64,000 bases of DNA from Cryptomeria japonica (taxonomy: Eukaryota > Streptophyta > Pinopsida > Cupressales > Cupressaceae), in NCBI RefSeq assembly GCF_030272615.1, contig NC_081405.1, positions 24,289,272 to 24,353,271 of the forward strand. The letters are read 5' to 3'. The first letter of the stretch is position 1, and every line of letters begins with the position of its first letter. The notes under the pieces are model-generated. The model was given only the letters and a program-made list of their open reading frames with translations, made no database searches and had not been told where the DNA came from. Below are positions 34,144 through 44,521 of the stretch, in pieces. Position numbers and translations under genes: made by a program.

Positions 34144-34739
34144 TGACATTTTGGACTCTCCGTCAGGATCATTTTATGGAATATGACATTAAAGTATAAG
34201 AACTTATACTTTAAGTTATATTCCATATATACTTTCAGGATGTTTGAGAGTGGTTTCAGACCTCCAGGAGTTATATTGCAAAATCTAGTTTTGGAGGATT
34301 CTTTAGTTTTCCAGTCTTAGCCAAATTTCAGGATCAGTACATTCCAAACTTAGCCAAATTTCAGGATCAAGACATTCCAGACTTTTAGCCAAATTTTAGG
34401 GCATTTGAAGGTTAGGATGACATTTCAGACTTCATCACTCACCAACTCGACCTAGCTCGGACCTTCAAGAATGATACCCACTCACAAAGCAAGACACAAT
34501 TAGCAACGAGAGCAAAACCAGGCCCTAAGGAAGACTCTCAAAGAAACCCTAATTCTGGGGCCCTGTGGACTCACCCTGGCTCAAGCAAAGCCTGTAATCC
34601 AACGATCCCCTCGACAGCACTCATCCTGCAAAGGCTAACAGACAAAACCCTAAAAGACCTAGAAAACAAACCCTAGAAAGCAAAAAGCAGGGGTCCCCAT
34701 TTGCAATGGGGCAATGTGTGAATACGTCACAACAGGTTT

Positions 34740-35747
34740 CAAGAAATTATCCAGCTGGGAACAAATTACAGAGACAATTGCAGATCAGGGGTCTAGGGTG
34801 GCCGAGGTGCTGAGGTCATCACAAATTATTGATACAATCTTAGTTGTACCATTCTTCAATCTGAAACAGCAAGTTCCTATGTGGCATTAGTGTTTTGGTG
34901 GCTTTGAAGTTGCTGATCAGTTAATAATTCATTCTGATTTTCTGTATTAGACCTTACAAAATGTTATTGCTGATAGAATTGGTATGTAATTGACCCATGT
35001 GCCTTAATACAATCCATGCTTCAGTTATTGGACTCAAAAATTCTAAATTTCTTTCATTTCCAGTCAAATATGTTTTTAATTTGTTCATTTAAGTAGAATA
35101 GCTCAATCAACATTCTCAGAACTCATTCAAAAACTCAAAAAATAACAAATTACAAAAACACCAAAAAAACCATTCACCAGTTTGCATACGTTGGTCAAAG
35201 ACAATTATTTCAGACCTAAAAACTTAGAATTGGAGCAGGAAAATAGTTGGCATCTTTCATAGAACTATCACATGACCCAATATGGCCTTTATCTATCTAT
35301 CAAATAGTCATATCTCCTAATTGAGTAACACAGTGTTAGCATATAAGGCATCATCTGCAAGTCTACCCACCCCTTTTGCCTATCTGTATGACCTCCATGT
35401 GATGTCTCCTAGCTATAGCTCATCTAGGACCCGCTACCAATACTCCTTGCTCCCCACCTCTTTATAGTGTAGTACATTGTCCCAATCATATACATATGGC
35501 TCATCCACATCTCGAACCACTCAATCACCTCATAGTTTGCACACTGCTATGTACTCCCAAAGGCCACACTTGTAAAAGGGTCACATGGCCTATGCTCACC
35601 CTTCATCTATAAATCACTGTGTGAAAGTCCCTATATAAGTGGGCTAACATGCAGGCTCCCTATGCAAACCTCTGTGCGTGCTTTATCAGGTTGGCCACAC
35701 AATCGCCTAATCCTAGAGAAAAATGCCTCCCACTCTTGTCAAGCAAC
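34740..35747. other. Host sequence right of E2, no gene recognised
   Basis: AT-rich sequence with no frame over 70 codons and no family motif. It continues the sequence interrupted at 22940. Confidence 0.4.
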
Positions 35748-36069
35748 AATATTCCGCTAACAACAGCCACCATAACTAATGCTAGTTTGGCACCAATCTG
35801 CGACATCCACCCGTTGATGTGTTTTTATATACTATGCAACACATAATAAAATACCAAAGGCATTCTATCCTCTCTTGATCAAAATCTCCTCGGATGCTAA
35901 ATTATGTGAATATTCCGCTAACAAGAGCCACCATAACTAATGCTAGTTTGGCACCAATCTGCGACATCCACCTATTGATGTGTTTTTATACACTATGCAA
36001 CACATAATAAAATACCAAAGGCATTCTATCCTCTCTTGATCAAAATCTCCTCGGATGCTAAATTATGTG
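35748..36069. repeat. 161-bp tandem duplication across the E4 junction
   Basis: 35748-35908 and 35909-36069 are nearly identical. Each holds about 65 bp of host DNA, the CCACC duplication and the first 97 bp or so of the E4 terminus. The duplication therefore happened after E4 inserted. Confidence 0.88.
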
Positions 36070-36767
36070 ATCAATCGAGATGACTCCAAGGTTTCTATTG
36101 TCAGGTCTTGACGTGTAGATAGCTCAATGGTTGTGATGTGATTTGTTGGTAATCCAAGGTGGACTTACGTTGTTGCATGAACTCGGTTGGAATGTTGCTG
36201 GAATGTGGGATCTTACTTGATTAAAAAAAAAAAAAAAGGACAAAGAGTTGAGAAAGCTAATCTAATCATATGAATGCAAGAGCAATGGACAATCTTTGGT
36301 GAAACTCAACTAGACTTTGCTTCGTCATGTGAAGCAACAACTCCACAAAGTTTAGTGTGATCTCCTAAGGTAAGCATATGATGTTCAAATCACCACCACG
36401 AACATAGACACCATCAAGATGATGCATATCAATGAAGAAGTAGCAATTGAAATTAAGCTTGGATAAACGAGTTCAGTTGACTACGCAAGATACTTAACAA
36501 TCAATGAAATACTAGTAGTATGAACATAAGAGCTTCACCATCAATCATGCACAAAGATTTTCCATCCATCTAAGTATCATCACCTAACATGAGGAACACA
36601 TTCCACCATATCTTCAATGAAAAGGATGTTTATTTACAAACTTGGCAACAATTTCTGCCTTCTCCTCCTATTCTACTCTAACTATTTGCTTGCTATCTAA
36701 TGCTTATTAACCTTCTATTAAACTATTAACTATTAACCTATTAACCTCTACAAATGAGGAGAGTGAG

Positions 36768-36858
36768 CCTTTTATAGTGCTTTCTGTTACAATGAAGGGC
36801 CAAGATTGAATCCGCATCAATGGCCAAGATTACAAGATACAAACCCTAATTAGGGTTT
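36768..36858 (-). promoter_or_regulatory. E4 telo-box palindrome and TATA box
   Basis: The palindrome is at 36841-36858, and CTATAAAAGG on the minus strand at 36768-36777, 63 bp apart, followed by CTCACTCTCCTCATTTGTA, also seen in E5. Confidence 0.72.
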
Positions 36859-38299
36859 GTTACAACAACTCCCTCTGGCCAATGAGAAAATTACATTTAG
36901 TTCCAATATTGAATGTGAACCAATAAAAAATGAGGTTAGGTGTCTCAAACTTTGTGCCTCCATGGGTGAATCAAGTACATTGCATTTGGACATGCTGATG
37001 TGGAGTCTTCTGGTTGGTTGGTGATGACAAGGATGCCACCTCAACTTGAATTGTAGACTTGATATTTCATCATCTGCGTATGTAGTTGAGCAATATTTCT
37101 TAATGCTCAGCATCCAATCTTGGTGTGATGGCAATGAAGGCATCATCTAGGCATGGTCAAGCAAACCTTCTACCTTTGCTTAGTTCTTCTACCTCCTTAG
37201 GAAAATTGTTTCCTCCTGATTATCTTTCTTGCCTTGATCGTTCTTTCCATCATCTCCTCTTGGAGACGCATATCCTTGAGCTCTTTGCAATATTGATCTT
37301 CTTCTTGTTCTGCCATGTTGAAGCATGAACCCTGATATTATAAGTCTTCCAACGAGCTTGTCTTTATTCTTGATGCTAGTTCTGTGCAATCATACTTGAA
37401 AAGACGAAAATAGGAATAAAGTTCTAAAGAATATGAAATAAATAGCATCCAAAATTACAATAATAAATCATGTATTTGACTTATTAAAGCCTTCCAAAAA
37501 TCTGGAAATGATCACTTTAGGACTGATAATGCTAACACAGGTCAGAAAATGAAAGACTTCTGGTCTGATTTAGCCCTGATCTGCAGTTGATTTACTTTGA
37601 ATTGATTTGCTTGTGATCTGGTTTTCTCTAAAGTCATCTTCAATCTGCTTATTAGGGCTGACTTTGATATGATGAAGGTCTGATTCTGGAAATCAGAATC
37701 AGGTCTGCTTGATTTGCATCAAGGCTGGTGATGCTTTCACTCTAAATCAGCCTCAAAACACATACAAATGCCTCTTAAATTCGCTTTAACTTGGGACTAA
37801 TAAATTCCCATATGTCTGAGATACAAGTTCACTCTAAGGTGGAAGGATATTGCTCCAAAAATCTAATAAAATTTATCTCAGGTCTGCTCTTAATAATTCG
37901 CCCAGGTCTGTCTGGTTCGCTCTGCTCCTAATTCACTGTGCATTGAATTAAACTTGATTCGATGCCTGGCAATGAACAAATTTGTCCCCTTCTTATATAC
38001 CATTCCTCAAGTTCGATTTTGCACTCTTAATATTAGGCCGACTTGCACACTGGGTGGTTGGGAAATGAATTAATAAAATGTCCATTAAGGTCGGCAAGCT
38101 TAGGATTAACTATTTTGCCTTTTAAAAATTTGAATTTCCCTTCAATGAAGGCTGACCTACTTGGTAATGTTTTTATTTTTTTTATTTCCACCAGTTATGT
38201 TTTGAATGAAACACATCTCCTCCTTAAGAGTCGGCTTTCTTTATCTCTTTGGTTGGTGCCAGCTCATCTTATGCTTGTTGGGGATGTTAGGAAGCTAGG

Positions 38300-39285
38300 C
38301 ACATGACGCGGCTGGGAAGGAGAGAGGGATGTGGGAGTGTGTATGCCATGGTGGGAGAGGTAGTGAAGGATGTGGGTCAAAGACATGCCGCGAGGGAGAA
38401 AGGGGTGCGGGATGTTAGAAAAGGATGTGTCGTGGTGGGAAGGAAGTGAGGAAGGTTGGGGAAAGAAGTGCTGCGGTGGAAGGGTAGTGAAGGAGTTGGC
38501 AGTGGGTAGTAAGGGAAGGCTAGGATAGGATTAGGGGGGTATGCTAAGGGAAGCAAGGGGTAAGTGAAGTGGGATGTAGGTTAGAGGATGAAAGAAAGGG
38601 AAGTTGGGAGGTATAAGGAATGGAAGAAAGGTAGGAAGTGGGGTGAGATGGAAGGAAGGGTATAGGGATGAGATGTTAGGAAGGTGAGATGGAGAGGGAG
38701 GCATAAGGGAAATGCGATGCAGTGAAGGTATAAGGGATGTGGGATGAAGAAGGATGGAAAGGAGAATGGAAGGGATATAAGATGAAGGAAGTGGAAAGTT
38801 AGGGAATAAGACAGAAAGGTAAAGTATGTGGTGAAGGGAAAGGTTAGGAAGGTAGGAAGGATGAAAAGGGAAAAGGAGAGGTTGAAGTGGAAGGTAAAGG
38901 ATGGAAGATGGAGGATGTAAGGTGAAATGGAGAGAAGAAAGTGAGGGATATTGGGGGGATGAAGTTGATGAAGGATGGGGGAGGTATAAGGGGGTAGTGG
39001 AAGATGAAAGGAAGGTAGGTGAAGGCAAGAAGGGTGGATGAAAGTATGATGGAAAGGTGATCACAAGAACGGATGGGTGAAAGGAAGGAAGGATGGAAAG
39101 ATGGAAGGAAGGGAGAAGGGAGGAGAGAGAGGCACAAAGGATGTCGTGACTAGGGAAGGTGTAAAGGATATGGATGTGAGATGGAGGATATGGGATGGAG
39201 GGAAGGATGGAAGATGATCAAGGACAAAAAGGAGAATGAAAGGCGGTCAAGGATGGAGATTGAAGGAAGGGAAGATGGAAAGATG
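38300..39285. repeat. One-kilobase purine-rich tract in E4
   Basis: The plus strand is almost entirely G and A, with GGAAGG, GGGATG and GGTGAAGG words without fixed period. The long minus-strand open frames here (Pro/Ser/Leu-rich, for example 38531-39064) are low-complexity by-products. Confidence 0.8.
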
Positions 39286-39537
39286 GGAACCCTCTCATGA
39301 AGCAACTGATATTCCAAGTTTCACACTTTCATTCATTTCTTACCTTGAACTCTCATCATGGAATTCATGCCTAGACACGAATTGGAAATTGCATTGCATC
39401 CTCTCTCAAGTAAGAGGCTAAAATTAGGAAACCATTGCTAAACTAAGACAACCTAAGCAAAACATCTACCCTAAAAAGCGAAAAAGTGGGGGTCCCCATT
39501 TGCAATGGGGCGATGTGTGAAACTTCACAACACCACC

Positions 39538-40684
39538 TATGTCTAGTTGCCATTTTTTCTTTATACCTTGCATGAGGTAGGTATATTTGCAGTTTGCACT
39601 CCAAAACAATTGAATCAATAACACATTAGCCCCCTGCTTGAGTTGTATACCAATCACAACTGCAATATTCTGCACACATCATCCAATGTCACTATAATCT
39701 CCCAAGTTGAGAGATAGAATGTGCTCGTCTTCGATCTCCATTTCTCTGCTAAAGCTGCCAACATCATCCTATCACATCACAATCATTCATCAACCTAGCT
39801 AAAACTAAAACCAAATAAATTCTTCCCTCCCTTGTCTTTTTCCTCCCTGATGCATTCTCTAAAACACCGAGTTCATTTGCCATTTTTTTCCAACTCATCT
39901 ACTGAAAATTGATAGATCCACCCCTTTTCCCACCAATTTGCCACGTTTTTTGCACATTTGCCTAAAGTTTTGTTGAAGCGCTCTGCATTCATTTACTTCT
40001 TGGCATATTCGTCGATCCCCCAACACATCAGCCAAATCGTGATCAACGGATGCATCTCATGTGTTTTTCTACCACCCCCCTATTAATGACCCTAAACTAC
40101 TCCTAAAGCTATGCTTCAAATTGCATACCTATTTGGCCACTCGTAGTGGTTGCCCATACCTGCTCACCCAATCCATCCAATTCTCTACTATTGGTGCATG
40201 TGTCGTCATTGTTTCGTTGCTCTGTTTTAGTCTTCCAAGCCCATTTATTCATGTCAATCACTCTTTTTACCACCATTTCTTCATACTAACTCTGTTTTTC
40301 TTCCTCTCTCCGATTTTTCTACCATTTTCTTCTTTCAAGAGGGTCATTCGAGCCCCTTTTGCTCGCCTATCCTCTCGAGGGGGCATCAGTATCCTAATAA
40401 TTTTTCTTCCATCACTTCCATAGTAGGGCATCTATTTCATTTTGTCCTTCTTCTTGTGACCTATATTTTTTGAAATAACGTCAACTTAGTGCCATTTCAA
40501 AGAGGGGCAAAATGTAAACACCTAAAATTGATCATTTACATTTGATCAATTTATTCTTATACTCCCCATTTTTGACTTATATATTAATTAAATATTATTC
40601 CAATGATCTAATTAATATTCCGTTAATGATCTTGCTATCCCATTCTTCATCTAAAAAACATTTTTTTCCATTTCTCCTAATCTC
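39538..40684. other. Spacer between E4 and E5, no gene recognised
   Basis: The 120-codon open frame at 40061-40423 has no family motif and uneven composition. I see nothing else. Confidence 0.4.
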
Positions 40685-41469
40685 CAACCTGTTGATGTGT
40701 TTTTATGCACTTCATACACAGAATAAAATACCAAGATATCTTATCATCTCTTGAACAAAATCTCCTCAAATGCTGAACTAAGTGATCACTTGAGGTGACT
40801 CCAAGGTTCCAAATGTCAGGTCTTGACGTGTGGATAAACTCAATGGTTTGATGTCATATTGCTAGAATCACAAGGGGGACTTACGTTATACATAAACTCC
40901 GGCTAGAACTTGAGATCTAATTGACTTGAAAAAAGATATAAAGGATGAAGGTTTAGAGAGACTACACTACTCCTAAGATCAATGATAGCAGTGGATGATG
41001 CTAGGATGGACACATTCCTTAGCCAAGCTTTTATTCGCCATGTTGCCAACAACTACACAAAATTGATGCGATCTTCCAAGGAAATGAAAGGTTTTCATAT
41101 CATGAATCATTCACCTTAATACCCAATACACTGGCGCAACTTGAATAATCATATCCACAATTGAATCCAGTTAGCACATTTTAATGTTCAGGCTAATTAT
41201 GCACTACAATTGAAAATCATCCAACCACAAATAGTATGAACCAAGGAATTATCAACATCCACACATTACTCCATCACAATCAATGAACTTCATCTAACAT
41301 GAGGATACAATGAAAAACCATGCAATATGTAGAAGAAACAAAACATTCCACCACAAATTCAATGAAAAGGATGTTTATTTACAATTGGCAACAATTTATG
41401 CCTTCTCCTATTCTACTTCTAACTATTGTCTATTGATCAACTATTAACTTTACAAATGAGGAGAGCAAG

Positions 41470-41560
41470 CCTTTTATAGAGAGCTCATTACAAATGAATG
41501 GCTTGGATCAAATCCACGTTAATGGCCAAGATTGAAAGATAGAAACCCTAATTAGGGTTT
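41470..41560 (-). promoter_or_regulatory. E5 telo-box palindrome and TATA box
   Basis: The palindrome is at 41543-41560, and CTATAAAAGG on the minus strand at 41470-41479, 63 bp apart. Confidence 0.72.
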
Positions 41561-42696
41561 GTTACACCCATTACATAACATTTAATGTTTGACCAATGAT
41601 AAAATTACTTAATTGGACACATGTCCTTTGAATGTTGACCAATGAATGATGAGGTTAGGTACACCGAACTTTGTGCCTCCACATGTGGTATTTATCCTCA
41701 TCGTTGGATGAGTCAAGTGGATTGAATCTACGCGCTTTGACTTGGAAATGATGTGATTGGGTTGAAGATGACTAGGTGCGACCTCAGCTTACTCCTTGTA
41801 GATCATCACAAGTGTTTGTGATTCAGGCAATATCTCTTGATACTCAACATTTCCAAGCCCGTGATGAATGAGATGGTGGTGGGAGATATTTCCAAATTGC
41901 GTCATCATATCTATCTGATCACCTTCACTTATCCTTAATCCCGAATCCTTCACTTGAAGCCTTCGTCTTGGATTACTCTCTTGTTGTATTGGCAACAATT
42001 CTTGGATGTCTGGAGGAAATTCAAGATTGCCATAACATTTCCTTCATCATCAATATGATGTCTTTGAATATCTTAGCTCTTGATCCTGTATGCTCATTGC
42101 TGTCTTCTTCATCTTCATTCAATGGCATCCTTGAAGGTGTTGACCATTCCTCCTTGAAACATGATTCTTTCACTTGTGTTTGTCCTTCTTTACCTTGAAT
42201 GCATTGTTCTTATTCTTCCCTTTCCATGCTGATGAATCTTGGGAGTGTTCTTCATTATAGAGCAATCAGCTTTCTTGCTTAGATGATATCTTCCCTTGTG
42301 AAGTCCTCTCTCTTGCTTTGTTGTCTTCTTTGATGTTGCAAGTGTGATCTCTCCATGTGATTGAATTTCCTCAACCCCTTCATTGCTGTAGCATCCTCAC
42401 TTGCTCCCTTTCATATGCTTTACTTCTGTCTTCAACCTGAAAAGAGCACAAATATAAACCAAGAAGTATGCAAATAAAGTGCTCCATACCGTCCTAAATC
42501 TTGCCTTCAAACCTTAACTTAAATCTGGAAATAACTGATTTTCACTTGGGAAATGATGTTCTCAGTTCTGATCTCATGTCTGATTTTATTGATTTCAGGT
42601 CTGATCGGGGTTTTCAGTCCGAGATTTCACCTTATAGAGGTCTATTTGGTGTTTCTACCAAGTGGTCGACAAACTTGCTGCACTTCACCAAGACTC

Positions 42697-43040
42697 TCGT
42701 GGATTTGGAGGGGTAAAGGAATTAGCTCAAAGACTGCCGTGGATTTGGAGGTGAGGGAAGTTTGCTTAGGACTGACGTGGATTTTGGAGGGGCAAAGGAA
42801 TTAGCTCAAAGACTGCTGTGGATTTGGAGGGGTGAGGGAAGTTTGCTTAGGACTGCCGTGGATTTTGTGGGGCAAAGGAATGTGCTTAAAGACTGCTGTG
42901 GATCTTGGGGGGCAAAGGAATGTGCTCAAAGAGTGCTGTGGATTTGGAGGGGCAAAGGAATTTCTTCAAGGAGGTCCGTGGATTTCAGCATGCAAGGGAA
43001 GTACTTCCACCTTGGCCGTGGATTTGAAGGTGGGAAGGAA
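42697..43040. repeat. E5 short tandem repeat array
   Basis: About nine units built on CCGTGGATTTGGAGGGGCAA start near 42698, 42740, 42773, 42818, 42857, 42896, 42940, 42980 and 43016, with an average period near 40 bp and an ABAB pattern over the first four. Unlike E2 and E3 the unit is not self-complementary. Confidence 0.82.
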
Positions 43041-43246
43041 GTTTTCTTGTGAAAGTTCATCCTCTACCTTAAAGGTTGTGATTGTCATCTTTGTCCTAGA
43101 GCTGATCCCAATCTTCATGTTGAGTCTTGATCTACTAATGATTGCTGATGAAGTCCTCTTAATATGTGTTTATCATGATCTTCTTCTTGACATTGGGGTT
43201 GTCATCCACTTGCTTCCAGCCATGGATTTGAGGGGATAAAAGAAAT

Positions 43247-43903
43247 CATGGCCGGGGAGTTTGGAGCATGAAGGAAGGATGTCAAGGATGGTTGGGGATT
43301 TGGAGGTGTTTGGGAATTACTTCTACCTTGGCAGGGGTTTTAAGCATGCAAGGGAAGAAATGAGGATGGCTGTGGATTTGTGCCTGCAAGGGAAATATTT
43401 GCTGACTTCTCCAAGTCATGTTTGCCTTAACCACCTTCACCCTTCATCAAACTTATTCATTTGCTTGATCAAATATCACAATTTGCACTTTCTATTGCCA
43501 AGTCAAGGGAAAATCGGTCATTGCCATGGATATTAGGTAGTGGAGGAAGAGTTCCACCTAGGCTGTGGATAAAAGAAAAGATTCTGATCATGGCCGGGGA
43601 GTTTGGAGCATGAAGGAAGGATGTCAAGGGATTTGGAGGTGTCTGGGAATTACTTCTACCTTGGTCAGGGTTTTGAGCATGCAAGGGAAGAAATGAGGAT
43701 GGCCGTGGATTTGTGCCTGCAAGGGAAATATTTGCTGACTTCTCCAAGTCATGTTTGCCGTAACCACCTTCACCCTTAATCAAACTTATTCATTTGCTTG
43801 ATCAAATATCACAATTTGCATTTTCTATTGCCAAGTCAAGGGAAAATTGGTCATTGCCGTGGATATTAGGTAGTGGAGGAAGAGCTCCACCTAGGCTGTG
43901 GAT
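43247..43903. repeat. E5 duplication of about 340 bp
   Basis: Copies start at 43247 and 43589 with CATGGCCGGGGAGTTTGGAG and run to CTAGGCTGTGGAT. The second copy lacks a short piece around the GATGGTTGG word. They are highly similar, so the duplication is recent relative to the element. Confidence 0.87.
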
Positions 43904-43992
43904 TTGGAGGTGCCAAGGAAAAGTGTGAGGATGGCAGGGGATTTGAGGTGGTCAAGGAAGGATGTGATCTAGGTCGTGGATTTGGGGGGGTG

Positions 43993-44205
43993 AAGGAATA
44001 GTTCCTTGCTTCCACCTTGAGTTAACCACTTTAATGCTTGCCTAAGTTGATCACTTCAATGTTTTCACAGAGCGTAGAATGATTTGCTGGTAGGGTTAAC
44101 TTGGCGAAGGAATAGTTCTTGCTTCCACCTTGAGTTAACCACTTTAATGCTTGCCTAAGTTGATCACTTCAATGTTTTCACCAACTGTAGAATGATTTGC
44201 TCATA
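43993..44205. repeat. E5 tandem duplication of 113 bp
   Basis: GCTTCCACCTTGAGTTAACC recurs at 44008 and 44121, with the sequence through CAATGTTTTCAC and GTAGAATGATTTGCT in both copies. Confidence 0.85.
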
Positions 44206-44521
44206 GTTTCCTTCCTCCATCATCTCTTAGACCTTGATTGATTTTCATGAAGCACTTCATCTCAGCTGATTGCTCATCTTTCCTTTATCGCTCCTCGTTT
44301 CTATGTTCAAACCTGAAGATATCCACTTACTCACTTGATTGCTCATCATACTTACACCGCACCCTCTAGAAGTTACACCGCATCCCCTCACAAGCAAGAG
44401 GTTAAAGACACTAAAACTACTGCCAAGCTAGACGAGTAAGCTAAAACAACTACACTAGAAAGCAAAAAGTGGGGGTTCCCATTTGCAATGGGCCGATGTG
44501 TGAAAACGTCACAACACAACC

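Larger units (their letters stand above)
22941..34734 (-). mobile_element. E-family element E2, split by nested E3
   Basis: GGTTT flanks both ends (22936-22940 and 34735-34739). E2 is 22941-23005 plus 30515-34734, about 4.3 kb. It reads on the minus strand from the 5' terminal hairpin near 34690 through a hairpin array (32704-34143), an ORF remnant (31443-31847), a telo-box palindrome and a TATA box to the tail ending at 22941. There are no direct terminal repeats. E3 lies inside the tail 65 bp from its end, in opposite orientation. Confidence 0.88.
35973..39532 (-). mobile_element. E-family element E4
   Basis: The flanks are CCACC at 35968-35972 and 39533-39537. The plus-strand ends are TATTGATGTG and TTCACAACA. 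It contains the family tail, the TATA box, the telo-box palindrome and the segment shared with E2 and E5 in place of the ORF. A 1-kb purine-rich tract sits where other copies have repeat arrays. No recognisable remnant of the 1002-codon ORF was seen. Confidence 0.87.
40690..44516 (-). mobile_element. E-family element E5
   Basis: The flanks are CAACC at 40685-40689 and 44517-44521. The plus-strand ends are TGTTGATGTG and CGTCACAACA. It has the family tail, TATA box, palindrome and the E2/E4-type segment. Direct-repeat arrays built on CCGTGGATTTGG fill 42.7-44.2 kb. No ORF remnant with E3 motifs was seen. Confidence 0.88.

Noticed and set aside
38531-39137. Pro/Ser/Leu-rich minus-strand frames of up to 177 codons
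   Set aside because: They are translations of a purine-rich low-complexity tract with no conserved motif.
42553-43239. Overlapping open frames with repeated Trp/Gly motifs
   Set aside because: They result from a short DNA tandem repeat; three frames are open at once.
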